This document shows positions 19,878 through 30,265 of a stretch of 64,000 nucleotides of DNA, one piece after another. This DNA comes from Prochlorococcus sp. AG-347-L20 (GTDB lineage: Bacteria > Cyanobacteriota > Cyanobacteriia > PCC-6307 > Cyanobiaceae), in NCBI GenBank assembly GCA_003281225.1, contig QCCP01000006.1:25822-89821 (forward strand), written 5' to 3'. The notes under the pieces were generated by a model that made no database searches, was not told the origin of the DNA, and saw only the letters and a program-made list of their open reading frames with translations. A program made the translations under genes and the position numbers. Position 1 is the stretch's first letter; each line of letters opens with the position of its first letter.

Positions 19878-20627
19878 GTGAAAGTTATTGGATCTGCATC
19901 TAAGACAGTTTTTTACTTAAAAAAAATTCAGGGTCAATATCCAACCTGGAGACTTCTTTACAAAATAAAATGTAAAAGTACTGAAAATGAGCTTACAAAC
20001 TTGCTCGGATATTCTGAAATAAAAAAAAATCAGCCAGTAGCGATAATCGCAAGAGAACAGTTATCAGGGTTTGGCCAAAACTCAAAAACTTGGGTTTCTC
20101 CAAAAGGCGGGATTTGGTTGAGTGCAGCTTACCCAATATTTTCAAGAGAATTCGCATGTCAAATATTCAATTTGTCTTTAGGTATAAAGTTATGTGAAAT
20201 GCTTAGACAAGAGAATATAAATGTTTGTTTGAAATGGCCAAATGATATTTTTTTTGGTTCAAAAAAGTTGATTGGATTTTTACCAAGAGTGATAACAAGA
20301 GGCAAAGAAATTATCTATGCAAGAGTAGGACTTGGCATGAATGTTTTAAATTACACTCCATCAGAAGGTATTTCCTTATCAAAAGTACTTCAAACTAAGA
20401 ATATTAATCAACATTATTGGACAGCCAAAGTTCTTAAAGCTTTTTATGATTCAATTGAATGTAATAAGGAGAAAGAATATGTGATTAAGTCTGCAAATAA
20501 GTTTCTTACTAAAAGTTTTTTACCTAGTGGTTATTGTCCTAATACATGGAAAATTAAAGATATTGATTTCAATGGGAATTTAAGAATTGAAAATGAAACT
20601 CAACTGAAGGTAATTAGAAGGTTTTGA
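19878..20627 (+). CDS. birA: Biotin-[acetyl-CoA-carboxylase] ligase
   Basis: AREQLSGFGQNSKTWVSPKGGIWLSA; LKWPNDIFFGSKKLIGFL; GLGMNV; GTG start. Confidence 0.92.
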   Translation: MKVIGSASKTVFYLKKIQGQYPTWRLLYKIKCKSTENELTNLLGYSEIKKNQPVAIIAREQLSGFGQNSKTWVSPKGGIWLSAAYPIFSREFACQIFNLSLGIKLCEMLRQENINVCLKWPNDIFFGSKKLIGFLPRVITRGKEIIYARVGLGMNVLNYTPSEGISLSKVLQTKNINQHYWTAKVLKAFYDSIECNKEKEYVIKSANKFLTKSFLPSGYCPNTWKIKDIDFNGNLRIENETQLKVIRRF

Positions 20628-20629
20628 TT

Positions 20630-21316
20630 TTAATTAACTTTTAATTCAACTATTCTTCCATCCTTAAATTTGGCAATTTTTTTTGCGCGATTTGCAACTT
20701 CATCTTCATGTGTAACTAAAACTATAGTTATTCCAGATTCATGCAGTTTGTCAAAAAGATCTAATACATCTTCAGTGGTTTTTGAATCTAGTGCTCCAGT
20801 AGGTTCGTCTGCTAGCAAAATTGAAGGGTTATTGATAATAGCCCTCGCAATAGCAACTCGTTGTTGTTGACCTCCGGATAATTGGTTTGGACGATTATTT
20901 ATTCTTTCTGAAAGGCCAACTTTTTTTAAGGCATCCTTACCTCGCTCTAATCTTTTTTCAGGATCAATACCAGCATAAATCATCGGCAAAGTTACGTTTT
21001 CAAGTGCGGTTGCGTCTGAAAGAAGATGAAATTGTTGAAAAACGAAGCCTAATTTTTGGTTACGTATTTCCGCGAGCTCATCATCAGATAAATTCTCAAC
21101 AGGAATACCATTTAATTTATAAATACCTTCAGATGGTCTATCTAGACATCCAATAATATTCATAGCTGTACTTTTGCCTGAGCCACTAGCCCCCATTACT
21201 GCTAAATAATCACCTTTATAAATTTCTAAGTTTATGCTGTCTAAGGCTTTAACAGTTAGATCCTCTTTCCCATATGTTTTAGAAATATTTTCTAAACTCG
21301 CGACTTTTTTAGACAT
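20630..21316 (-). CDS. ABC transporter ATP-binding protein (MacB/DevA/LolD-like)
   Basis: MGASGSGKSTAMNIIGCLDRP; QLSGGQQQRVAIARA; LLADEPTGALD. Confidence 0.93.
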   Translation of the reverse strand: MSKKVASLENISKTYGKEDLTVKALDSINLEIYKGDYLAVMGASGSGKSTAMNIIGCLDRPSEGIYKLNGIPVENLSDDELAEIRNQKLGFVFQQFHLLSDATALENVTLPMIYAGIDPEKRLERGKDALKKVGLSERINNRPNQLSGGQQQRVAIARAIINNPSILLADEPTGALDSKTTEDVLDLFDKLHESGITIVLVTHEDEVANRAKKIAKFKDGRIVELKVN

Positions 21317-21332
21317 TTATTGAAGAATTCTT

Positions 21333-22853
21333 CTAGGAAATATTGTTTGCTGTAGCAATAATATCTTGTAAGAAAGGAGTTTCTGAAACTGCTGTATTAG
21401 CTAATTTAAAAAGAGGATTAGAAAGGATTCCTCCAAGAGCAGTCACTGCCACGCAAGTATAAAGTGCAATTCTCAAAGGAGGTAATCCTACAATTCCCCA
21501 ATTAATTTCAGGATATGATTTGACTATTTCTGAAGCTTCCTGTGGTTCTTTAACTACCATCATTTTTATCACTGAAATGTAGTAATAAATAGATATTACT
21601 GAAGTTACTAATCCAACTATTACTAATAGATATTGATGATTTGCCCAACCTGCAAAGAACAAGTATATTTTTCCAAAAAATCCCAACATTGGAGGTAAAC
21701 CTCCAAGAGATAGAAGACAGAGGCTTAAGCCTAATGTAATGAGAGGATCTTTTTGGTAAAGTCCTGAATAATCAAGAATTCTGTCAGAACCAGTTCTTAG
21801 TGAGAAAAGTATTACACAAGAAAATGCACCCAAATTCATAAACAAATATGCAGCCAAATATAAAACAGCTGCTGATAAACCGTCTTGTGTGCTAGATATT
21901 ATGCCAATCATTACAAATCCTGCTTGTCCAATAGAGCTGTAAGCTAGCATCCTTTTCATTGAGGTTTGAGCTAGAGCTACCACATTCCCTAAAGCCATAC
22001 TTAATATGGCCAAAATGGTAAATAAAAGTTTCCATTCTTCGTCAAAAGAAGAGAAAGTTGTGCTTAATATTCTTATTGCAAATGCAAAGCCTGCTGTTTT
22101 TGAACCAACAGATAAGAAAGCTACTACAGGCGTAGGTGAACCCTCATATACATCAGGGGTCCATTGATGAAAGGGAACAGCAGCAATTTTAAATGCAACT
22201 GTTGATAAGACAAATACAAGAGCTAGTGAAGTAATGAAGGATGGCTTATTTATAATCTCTAAGCCTATTGTCGCTAAGTTTGTTGAACCACTTAATCCAT
22301 AAAGAAAAGAGGATCCATACAAATAAACAGCAGCAGCGGCTGATCCAACAAGAAGATATTTTAAGGCCGCTTCTGAACTTCTTGGATCTCTCTTGAGGTA
22401 ACCAGAAAGTAAGTAGCTTGCTACAGATAAAGTTTCCAGAGATATAAATACACTAATAAGGTCAGTAGATCCACACAAAAGCATTGCCCCAAGGGTGGCT
22501 GAAAGAACTATTGCCGCAAACTCGCCAATAGGGCTACCACTTTGTTCTGTATACCGCCAACTTATAAGTAAAGATACCAAGGTTGATAAAGATATTATTG
22601 CTCTAAATGCGATTGCTAAATTATCTGAATTAAAGGACCCAAGGAATGCGCTTTCTACCGGATTACTCCATTGCAATGCCAAACTAACAAGAGAGCTTCC
22701 AATTGATAAATAGCAAATTATTGGTGCCCATTTTGATGCAGTTTTTTCTCCAGCTAAATCTACAAGAAGTGTTCCAACAATACCTAGTAAAATAAAAGCC
22801 TCTGGAATAATGGCTTGAGCATTTAAATTAATTGTAAAGATTTCGTTGGGCAC
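21333..22853 (-). CDS. ndhB: NAD(P)H-quinone oxidoreductase subunit 2
   Basis: [51 protein letters not shown]. Confidence 0.97.
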   Translation of the reverse strand: MPNEIFTINLNAQAIIPEAFILLGIVGTLLVDLAGEKTASKWAPIICYLSIGSSLVSLALQWSNPVESAFLGSFNSDNLAIAFRAIISLSTLVSLLISWRYTEQSGSPIGEFAAIVLSATLGAMLLCGSTDLISVFISLETLSVASYLLSGYLKRDPRSSEAALKYLLVGSAAAAVYLYGSSFLYGLSGSTNLATIGLEIINKPSFITSLALVFVLSTVAFKIAAVPFHQWTPDVYEGSPTPVVAFLSVGSKTAGFAFAIRILSTTFSSFDEEWKLLFTILAILSMALGNVVALAQTSMKRMLAYSSIGQAGFVMIGIISSTQDGLSAAVLYLAAYLFMNLGAFSCVILFSLRTGSDRILDYSGLYQKDPLITLGLSLCLLSLGGLPPMLGFFGKIYLFFAGWANHQYLLVIVGLVTSVISIYYYISVIKMMVVKEPQEASEIVKSYPEINWGIVGLPPLRIALYTCVAVTALGGILSNPLFKLANTAVSETPFLQDIIATANNIS

Positions 22854-23028
22854 TTTATTAAATTGGATTAAATTAGATGTTTGATTGTAAGGGTCTAAGA
22901 GTTAATCTTAACTTAATTATAATTTGTGGGTATGATTTTTGAAATTTTAAGGAGAAATTACTTGAAAAAGCTTCAATTAATCATAATATGCCTTAACTGA
23001 ACAAAAAAACCAATTTTTGAAATAAACC

Positions 23029-25635
23029 TTGGATCACACACTTGTTATTGTTGAAAGTCCCACCAAAGCAAAAACTATAAGAAAGTTTTTGCCCTCTAAT
23101 TATGAAGTTCTCGCTTCAATGGGACACGTAAGAGATCTTCCAAAAGGAGCTGCTGAAATACCTGCTGCGGTTAAAAAGGAAAAATGGTCAAGGATAGGAG
23201 TTAATACAACAGAGGATTTTGAACCACTTTATATAGTTCCAAAAGATAAGAAAAAGGTTGTTAAAGAGTTGAAAGATGCATTGAAAGGCGCGACTCAGCT
23301 ATTACTGGCAACTGATGAAGATAGAGAGGGAGAGAGTATTAGCTGGCACCTCTTGCAAATACTTAAGCCTAAAATACCAACTAAGAGAATGGTTTTTCAT
23401 GAAATTACGAAAAAGGCAATTAATAAAGCTTTAGACCAAACAAGAGAAATTGATATGGAACTTGTTCAGGCTCAAGAAACAAGAAGAATCTTGGACAGGC
23501 TTTTTGGATATGAATTATCTCCTTTACTTTGGAAGAAGGTAGCTCCCCGACTATCTGCTGGTCGTGTTCAATCAGTTTCTGTAAGACTTCTTGTTAGGAG
23601 AGAGAGAGAAAGAAGATCCTTTAAAAAAGCTAGTTACTGGGGGATTAAAGCTTCCCTAGTAAAAGATAATATTACTTTCGAAACTAAATTATTCAGTTTA
23701 AACGGTCAAAGAATTTCTAACGGCTCCGATTTCGACGAACAAACCGGTAGATTAAAAGAAGGAAACAAATCTTTTATAATTGGAGAAGAACAAGTAAATG
23801 ATTTATTGAAGACTTTTTCCTCAGAGGATTGGTTAGTCTCAAAAATCGAAAAAAAACCATCCACTCGTAAGCCAGTTCCTCCATTTACAACTAGCACATT
23901 ACAACAAGAAGCAAATAGGAAGCTTCGTTTGTCTGCAAGAGAAACTATGAGATGTGCACAAGGGCTATATGAGAGAGGGTTCATAACATATATGAGAACT
24001 GATTCAGTTCATCTCTCCGAACAAGCCACAAGAGCTGCTAGAGAATGTGTCAGTTCTATGTATGGAAAAGAATATTTATCTAACTCTCCAAGACAATTTA
24101 ATTCAACTGCAAGAAATGCTCAAGAAGCACACGAAGCTATTAGGCCTGCAGGTGAGATATTTAAAACACCAAAGGAAACTAATCTAACTGGTAGAGACTT
24201 ATCACTTTACGATTTAATTTGGAAAAGAACTGTAGCTAGTCAAATGGCGGAAGCCAGGTTAACAATGATTAATGCTGAAATTAGCGTAGGGGATGGATTA
24301 TTTAAATCAAGCGGGAAAAGTATTGATTTCGCAGGATTCTTCAGAGCTTATGTCGAGGGAAGTGATGACCCAAGTTCATCCCTTGAACAACAAGAAATTA
24401 TTCTCCCAAACTTAACAACTGGAACATGTCTTGAAGTTACTAATAAGGAATCTACTTTTCATGAAACTAAACCTCCTGCAAGGTATACAGAGGCTGCATT
24501 AGTTAAAGTTCTTGAAAAAGAAGGGATTGGAAGACCTTCTACCTATGCCAGCATTATTGGGACCATAGTTGATAGAGGTTATGCGAATATATCTTCCAAT
24601 ACTTTGGCTCCAACTTTTACAGCTTTTGCTGTTACTGCTCTATTAGAAGAACATTTTCCTGATCTGGTTGATACTACTTTTACTGCAAAAATGGAATCTT
24701 CATTGGATGAAATATCTTCAGGCAATCTTGAGTGGCTACCATACCTCGAAACTTTCTATAAAGGTAAAAATGGTTTGGAGGTAAAGGTTCAGAAAACAGA
24801 GGGGGATATTGATGGTAAAGCTTATAGACAAGTTGATTTCGAAGACCTTCCTTGCGTAGTCAGAATAGGCTCTAACGGACCTTGGCTAGAGGGTACAAAA
24901 ATTGATGAATCTGGTAATGAAATTCAGGCTAAAGGTAATCTTCCAATGGATATTACTCCTGGAGATTTAGACATAAAACAAGTTGATCAAATCTTAAGTG
25001 GCCCATCGGATATTGGAACTGATCCAAAAACTGGGGAAAAAGTCTTTTTAAGATTTGGCCCTTATGGACCTTACGTTCAATTGGGAAATAATGATCAAGA
25101 TAAAGCTAAACCAAGAAGAGCTTCATTACCCAAAGAGTTGAAAACTGATGATCTAACTCTAGATGAGGCTCTTGTACTTTTAAGTTTGCCAAGATTGTTA
25201 GGAGTTCATCCTGAAGGAGGAGTTGTTGAGGCTGATAGAGGAAGATTTGGCCCGTATATCAAATGGATTAAAAATGAAAATGAATCTGAAAACAGATCCT
25301 TAAAGAAAGAGGATGATGTTTTTACAGTTGATATAGAACGAGCATTGGAAATTCTTGCGATGCCAAAAATGGGTAGAGGAGGTCAAGAGGTACTTAAAGA
25401 CTTTGGAAAACCGAAAGAATTTAAAGAAAAAATTCAAATATTAAATGGAAGATATGGCGTATATTTAAAATGTGGCAAAATTAATGCTTCGATTGCCAAA
25501 GATACTGATATAGAAAAATTTACCATAGATGACGCAGTATCTCTTTTAGAAGAAAAACTAAAAGATAAAAAAGGCGTAATTTTAAAAAAAACAAAGATTA
25601 GTAATAAAAAAACTATAAGGAAAAAGAAAAGTTAG
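23029..25635 (+). CDS. topA: DNA topoisomerase I
   Basis: LVIVESPTKAKTIRKFL; ATDEDREGESISWHL; YMRTDSVHLSEQA; C-terminal repeats typical of cyanobacterial TopA; TTG start. Confidence 0.97.
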   Translation: MDHTLVIVESPTKAKTIRKFLPSNYEVLASMGHVRDLPKGAAEIPAAVKKEKWSRIGVNTTEDFEPLYIVPKDKKKVVKELKDALKGATQLLLATDEDREGESISWHLLQILKPKIPTKRMVFHEITKKAINKALDQTREIDMELVQAQETRRILDRLFGYELSPLLWKKVAPRLSAGRVQSVSVRLLVRRERERRSFKKASYWGIKASLVKDNITFETKLFSLNGQRISNGSDFDEQTGRLKEGNKSFIIGEEQVNDLLKTFSSEDWLVSKIEKKPSTRKPVPPFTTSTLQQEANRKLRLSARETMRCAQGLYERGFITYMRTDSVHLSEQATRAARECVSSMYGKEYLSNSPRQFNSTARNAQEAHEAIRPAGEIFKTPKETNLTGRDLSLYDLIWKRTVASQMAEARLTMINAEISVGDGLFKSSGKSIDFAGFFRAYVEGSDDPSSSLEQQEIILPNLTTGTCLEVTNKESTFHETKPPARYTEAALVKVLEKEGIGRPSTYASIIGTIVDRGYANISSNTLAPTFTAFAVTALLEEHFPDLVDTTFTAKMESSLDEISSGNLEWLPYLETFYKGKNGLEVKVQKTEGDIDGKAYRQVDFEDLPCVVRIGSNGPWLEGTKIDESGNEIQAKGNLPMDITPGDLDIKQVDQILSGPSDIGTDPKTGEKVFLRFGPYGPYVQLGNNDQDKAKPRRASLPKELKTDDLTLDEALVLLSLPRLLGVHPEGGVVEADRGRFGPYIKWIKNENESENRSLKKEDDVFTVDIERALEILAMPKMGRGGQEVLKDFGKPKEFKEKIQILNGRYGVYLKCGKINASIAKDTDIEKFTIDDAVSLLEEKLKDKKGVILKKTKISNKKTIRKKKS

Positions 25636-25642
25636 AAAAAAT

Positions 25643-26194
25643 ATGATTTTAAAAAAAAAAGAATTTTTTTTATTAATTTTTTTAATTTTGTTGCAATCAT
25701 GCTCTGGAGGGAGGATTGGAAATTTTCTTGAAAGTAGTTTTAATGATTTAGAAAAAACTAGCAAAAATCAAGATTTACAAAATAACTTATTAAATAAAAA
25801 GGATATAAATTTAGAAAAAGAAAACAAAAAATTTGATGATAAAAAAAATAAAAAAATCAAAAAAGTAGAACAGCCAAAAAAAATCGTTCCAAAAAATAAA
25901 AAAATTAAAAAATTAGAAAAGCTAAAAAATGTTCCTGAAAGTAAAAACGATATAAATTTAAAAAAAGAAAACAAAAAATTTGATGACAAAAAAAATAAAA
26001 AAATTAAGAATCTCCCAAAAAAAAGAAAAATTGAGCTTCAATCTTACAAAATAATATTCATTTTAAAAGATGTAGATCCAAAAGATCCCACGGAAGAGTT
26101 AAGTTCCATATTGAGTAATTCTGAGGTAAATTTTGAAATAGAAAAGATTGAACGTATTTTAGATTCAAAAAATAAAAGTATGAATAAAAATTAA
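25643..26194 (+). CDS. Lys-rich putative lipoprotein with internal duplication
   Basis: Signal peptide with lipobox-like LLQSCSGG; middle is K/N/E-rich with duplicated DINL(E/K)KENKKFDDKKNKKIK. Confidence 0.7.
   Translation: MILKKKEFFLLIFLILLQSCSGGRIGNFLESSFNDLEKTSKNQDLQNNLLNKKDINLEKENKKFDDKKNKKIKKVEQPKKIVPKNKKIKKLEKLKNVPESKNDINLKKENKKFDDKKNKKIKNLPKKRKIELQSYKIIFILKDVDPKDPTEELSSILSNSEVNFEIEKIERILDSKNKSMNKN
25802..25860 (+). repeat. 59-bp intragenic direct repeat, copy 1
   Basis: gatataaatttagaaaaagaaaacaaaaaatttgatgataaaaaaaataaaaaaatcaa; near-identical to copy 2, 147 bp (49 codons) downstream. Confidence 0.85.
25949..26007 (+). repeat. 59-bp intragenic direct repeat, copy 2
   Basis: gatataaatttaaaaaaagaaaacaaaaaatttgatgacaaaaaaaataaaaaaattaa. 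Confidence 0.85.
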
Positions 26195-26214
26195 TTAAAA
26201 ATATTCAACAAAAA

Positions 26215-26853
26215 ATGAAAACAAAAACAAAAACAGAAGCATTAAATATTGTCGAGACCTCTTATCTAGCATCTCTTTCGTCTTTATTATGGGTTGCATT
26301 ATATTATCTGCCAATTGGGGGAGCTTTATTAAGGTTGATTTTACCCCTCCCAATGATCCTGTTGCACTTGAGAAGAGGAACTAAAATTGCATTGGAAGGA
26401 CTTTTAATACAATTTCTACTTTTATTCATAATTATGGGTCCTGTTAGAGGAACTTTATTTTTATTTCCTTATGGGATCTTGGCTTTTTGGTTAGGTTGGT
26501 GTTGGTTTAAAGAAAAGAGTTGGAAACTTAGTTTAACTGGGGGAGTTGTTATTGGAACCCTTGGCTTCTTACTAAGAGTAATAGCATTATCTACCTTGGT
26601 TGGAGATAATCTTTGGGTGTTAATTACTAGAGCTAGTTATGGTCTAATAGAAAAGTTTATTGGATTATTTAATTTACCTTTATATCCCTCAATTGTGAGT
26701 ATACAATTAGGTGCAATTTTATTAATCATTTTTCAAGAGATAGTTTATGTTTTAACTGTACATGTAGTTGCCTATTCTCTGTTTCCTAGATTTAAATTAA
26801 CCATCCCAGATCCTCCAAGATTGTTAAATAGCTTAGTTGATTTTAAGAATTAA
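26215..26853 (+). CDS. DUF2232-like integral membrane protein
   Basis: Multi-TM protein; ASLSSLLWVALYYLPIGGALLRLILPLPMILLHLRRG. Confidence 0.8.
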   Translation: MKTKTKTEALNIVETSYLASLSSLLWVALYYLPIGGALLRLILPLPMILLHLRRGTKIALEGLLIQFLLLFIIMGPVRGTLFLFPYGILAFWLGWCWFKEKSWKLSLTGGVVIGTLGFLLRVIALSTLVGDNLWVLITRASYGLIEKFIGLFNLPLYPSIVSIQLGAILLIIFQEIVYVLTVHVVAYSLFPRFKLTIPDPPRLLNSLVDFKN

Positions 26854-26865
26854 AAAAAAGTAAGA

Positions 26866-28023
26866 ATGTACAGTAAAGAATTAGGGATAAATTTTTTTGG
26901 TAATGAATCCAATAAAAAAAGACAACTTAACAAGATAGAAATACTGAAAAATAATATTAAAAATTTAAAAATATTTCTCATAATTGCTGGCACTAATACA
27001 TCTCAAATACCAGGAATTTCCGCAGCAGGTATTAATGCAAAATCAAGGAGAATAACTGCGCTCGCAGATGCCGAATTTTTGCTTGCGGGTGCTTCAAAAG
27101 ATCATAAATATAAATTGCCTCTTCTCAATGCAGGAGTAACTCCGGCCCTAATTAGTCATGTTTGTTCAAAGCTTATAAATATTTATCCAATTATTGTTCC
27201 TCTGGGAATAGGAGCAAAGCCTTATTTTAATCATTTGGTTGTAGAAGATAGAAATTTGGGCCCATCAAATTGTCTTACTACTGGTAAATCGATGACTAAA
27301 GAGAGAGTTTTAAATCTCTATAAAAAAGGTCTTGGGATAGGAAAATCCTTAAAACAACCAGTTTTAATTTCTGAATCTGTGCCGGGAGGTACCACAACTG
27401 CTCAGGCAGTAATGGAAGCTTTTGGTTTGCAGGTATCTAATTTAGTAGGGAGCAGTTTATTTAAAGCTCCAAGGGAACTAAGGAGACAAGTAGTTAAAAG
27501 AGGACTTCTCAATGCAAATTTCAATGCTGATTTCGACTCTTTTGATGTTGTCGCGGCGGTAGGTGATCCTTTCCAAGCTTTCTCAATGGGTCTATTAATT
27601 GGTGCCAGGTTAGCAAAACAACCTGTAATATTGTCTGGAGGAAGTCAGATGTTAGCGGTCATTTTGCTTGTATTAGAATTTTTAGATAAAAAAAATAAAG
27701 ATGAATTTATTGAAGATGTTTTTGTTGCGACAACTGGGTGGCTTGTGAAAGATAATTCTCTAAATGATTTAGTAAATCTAATTAATGAAAAATATGATGT
27801 CAAATTATTAGGTTTAGCCAGTCCTTTAAATTTTAAATCTTCAAAATACAAAGAATTGAGGGATTATGAATTAGGTCATGTAAAAGAAGGTGTAGGTGCT
27901 GGTGGAATATCATTGCTTGCTTTCTTAGATGGATTTAAAAATGAAGAAATAGTTTCATTGTGTCAACAAAATCTGGAAATGATGAAGGGCCTAAGTCAAA
28001 TTTCTTTAGAGAAGGATTGCTGA
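26866..28023 (+). CDS. Nicotinate-nucleotide-dimethylbenzimidazole phosphoribosyltransferase-like (CobT-like, TIGR00303 type)
   Basis: IAGTNTSQIPGISAAGINAKSRRITALADAEFL; ESVPGGTTTAQAVMEAFG; GDPFQAF...ILSGGSQMLAV. Confidence 0.85.
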   Translation: MYSKELGINFFGNESNKKRQLNKIEILKNNIKNLKIFLIIAGTNTSQIPGISAAGINAKSRRITALADAEFLLAGASKDHKYKLPLLNAGVTPALISHVCSKLINIYPIIVPLGIGAKPYFNHLVVEDRNLGPSNCLTTGKSMTKERVLNLYKKGLGIGKSLKQPVLISESVPGGTTTAQAVMEAFGLQVSNLVGSSLFKAPRELRRQVVKRGLLNANFNADFDSFDVVAAVGDPFQAFSMGLLIGARLAKQPVILSGGSQMLAVILLVLEFLDKKNKDEFIEDVFVATTGWLVKDNSLNDLVNLINEKYDVKLLGLASPLNFKSSKYKELRDYELGHVKEGVGAGGISLLAFLDGFKNEEIVSLCQQNLEMMKGLSQISLEKDC

Positions 28024-29022
28024 ATGTTTTCAAAATTTGTATCCAGAAGAGGATTTTTAAATTGTGGTAAGCTTTCGCTTTTATTTTTCTTAAACTCTTG
28101 CAGTAATATACCTAATAAAGTAAAAATTGCATTACAAAATTCTTTTTATCCAGAATCTTTTAAAGATACGATTCCAAAAGATTGGAAGCAGGAAAAAATT
28201 AATTTTGAAAATATTCGGCTACAAAAAAATAGAAACACAATTCTCAATTCTGACTTTACTTTAATAAATGATGGATGGATATCTAGTATAGATTTTTCAG
28301 AATTTGAAAAAATAAATGAATATGCACTGTTCAAAAATTTGGATAAGAGATCGATAGATTTTTTGGGAAGTTTTAATCAAAATCAAAGGAGTAAATTATT
28401 TCCTATTGGCGTAGTACCCTATACAATTATCATTAAAAATAATAAAGACTTAATAAATTCAGCCAGAACATCTTGGGATTTTCTTCTTTCTAAAAAATTA
28501 ACTGGAAAAATAATTTTTCCACAAAGTCCCAGAATAATATTGTCAATTGCTAAAAAAATTAATACATCTAATTCTTTAAAAAAACTCAAAAGCCAAGCAA
28601 TGATATTTGATGATAAAAATATGCTCAATTGGTTGATTAATTCTGATGCTTGTGTCGCAATAGTTCCTTATAGTCTTTGTTCAAAATATTTAAAAATAGA
28701 TCCAAGGCTTTCTTTAGTTTTTCCAAGCCAAGGCGTACCTTTGATGTGGCATTTTCTACTTAGTCGATCAAATCTAAATAATGCAATATTAATTCAATGG
28801 ATTAAATCTTTAGAAAATAAATCAATAGTAGATAAATTAGTAAGCCAGGGTTGGTATCTTCCATTCAATAGTGATTATTTGCAAAGTAAATATAAATCTG
28901 AAATGTTCCCCACCTCAGGACCTTCTGAGAAATGTTGGCAAAATAGTTGGTCTTTCCCTGTCTTAACAAATGAACAAAAAATTAATCTTAAAAATATCTG
29001 GAATGACTCCTTATCCCCATAA
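28024..29022 (+). CDS. Extracellular solute-binding lipoprotein (PotD-like)
   Basis: SRRGFL plus lipobox LNSC N-terminus; periplasmic-binding fold motifs (FPIGVVPYTIIIKN; SWDFLLSKKLTGKIIFP). Confidence 0.75.
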   Translation: MFSKFVSRRGFLNCGKLSLLFFLNSCSNIPNKVKIALQNSFYPESFKDTIPKDWKQEKINFENIRLQKNRNTILNSDFTLINDGWISSIDFSEFEKINEYALFKNLDKRSIDFLGSFNQNQRSKLFPIGVVPYTIIIKNNKDLINSARTSWDFLLSKKLTGKIIFPQSPRIILSIAKKINTSNSLKKLKSQAMIFDDKNMLNWLINSDACVAIVPYSLCSKYLKIDPRLSLVFPSQGVPLMWHFLLSRSNLNNAILIQWIKSLENKSIVDKLVSQGWYLPFNSDYLQSKYKSEMFPTSGPSEKCWQNSWSFPVLTNEQKINLKNIWNDSLSP

Positions 29023-30153
29023 TCTTTTTGTAGGATTTTCAATTAATAAGTTATGAGTTTCCTTTAATAAATTTGGGATGTCTAATTTACTAGGACATCT
29101 AGGAACACATTCATTACATTCTTGACAAAATGAGGAATTTTTTTCTTCCCACCAGTGGCCAGCTTTTCCTATTAAATTGTATCTTTCTTTTGAAAATTCT
29201 GATTGGCCATAACCAATAGATATATTTCTTAAACGAAGTATTTCTGGAATAGGCACTTCATTTGGACATGGAAGACAAGATCTACATTGTTCACATTTGG
29301 TTGAGTTTAATCTTTCATTAGAAACTTCCTCAATTTTATTCAGGGCGCTTTTTTCAAGTTTTGTAAGCTTCTCTGATGAGTTTCTAAGTTTATTCGCAAA
29401 TTCAAAATCTTTTTTGTTTGTCGCCCCCAAGGATAAAGTTGTAATGCCTTTTGCTAGCAGAAATCGATACGCTAATTCTAATGGATGAAAAGGCTTAGAG
29501 GCCTCTATCAAAATATCACTTGGAGAATACAATCTACCGCCTTTATCAGCAGGTGATATTGCTAAAACTCCCATACCTTTTTTTATAGCTTTCTCTGCTA
29601 AAGCAATCTTAGATTGATCTAAATAATGTAAATGAAGACTACAAAAAGTAAAAACATCACAATTAATTGCATCTTTAATTAGTGAATAACTTCCGTGAGA
29701 ACTAAAACCAACTTGATCAACTAGTTCCTTCTCAAGTATCCAAGATATGAATTTCTTACCCTCTCCAGCAAGAACCCAATCTAAATGTTGTTTTAAGTTG
29801 AGTCCGTGAATTGCAAGATTATTAATTTTCTCACGATTTAAATTTTTAAGAGATTTTTTAAAATTATTTTTTAAAAAGTCAAAATCACCCTTTGGTAAAA
29901 CTTTGGAAGTAATAACCCAATTCTTTTCTTTTATATTCTCTTCTATTGCTAATTTTTTTATTGAATTTCCAATAAGTGATTCAGCATCACCATAAGAGGG
30001 TGCTGTTTCTATGTGGTTAATTCCTACATAATATGCATTTTTTATTATGCTATACATTTTTGCGAGACTTTCAGTTGCTCGCATTGTCCCTAAGGTGAAT
30101 AAGCTCACTTTCGCCCCTCTACCAAATGATCTTTTTTGTGAATTTATAATCAT
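29011..30153 (-). CDS. Aldo/keto reductase with C-terminal 4Fe-4S domain
   Basis: AKR N-terminal HIETAPSYGDAESLIG; CEQCRSCLPCP and CQECNECVPRCP. Confidence 0.93.
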   Translation of the reverse strand: MIINSQKRSFGRGAKVSLFTLGTMRATESLAKMYSIIKNAYYVGINHIETAPSYGDAESLIGNSIKKLAIEENIKEKNWVITSKVLPKGDFDFLKNNFKKSLKNLNREKINNLAIHGLNLKQHLDWVLAGEGKKFISWILEKELVDQVGFSSHGSYSLIKDAINCDVFTFCSLHLHYLDQSKIALAEKAIKKGMGVLAISPADKGGRLYSPSDILIEASKPFHPLELAYRFLLAKGITTLSLGATNKKDFEFANKLRNSSEKLTKLEKSALNKIEEVSNERLNSTKCEQCRSCLPCPNEVPIPEILRLRNISIGYGQSEFSKERYNLIGKAGHWWEEKNSSFCQECNECVPRCPSKLDIPNLLKETHNLLIENPTKRLWG

Positions 30154-30265
30154 CTAAATATGATCAATTTCTTTTTATTTATTCTTTAATTTATTTATAG
30201 TTGAAAATCATTTAAAGTAAATTAAAGTAAATACAAAATTTTGCAAAAATATTTTTCTTAAATCT

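Noticed and set aside
22932-23000. 22-aa ORF (MIFEILRRNYLKKLQLIIICLN) upstream of topA
   Set aside because: Too short and unlike petN/petM or other known mini-proteins; no independent support.
25768-25989. F/S-rich 73-aa minus ORF
   Set aside because: Antisense of the lysine-rich repeat region; composition artefact of A-rich codons.
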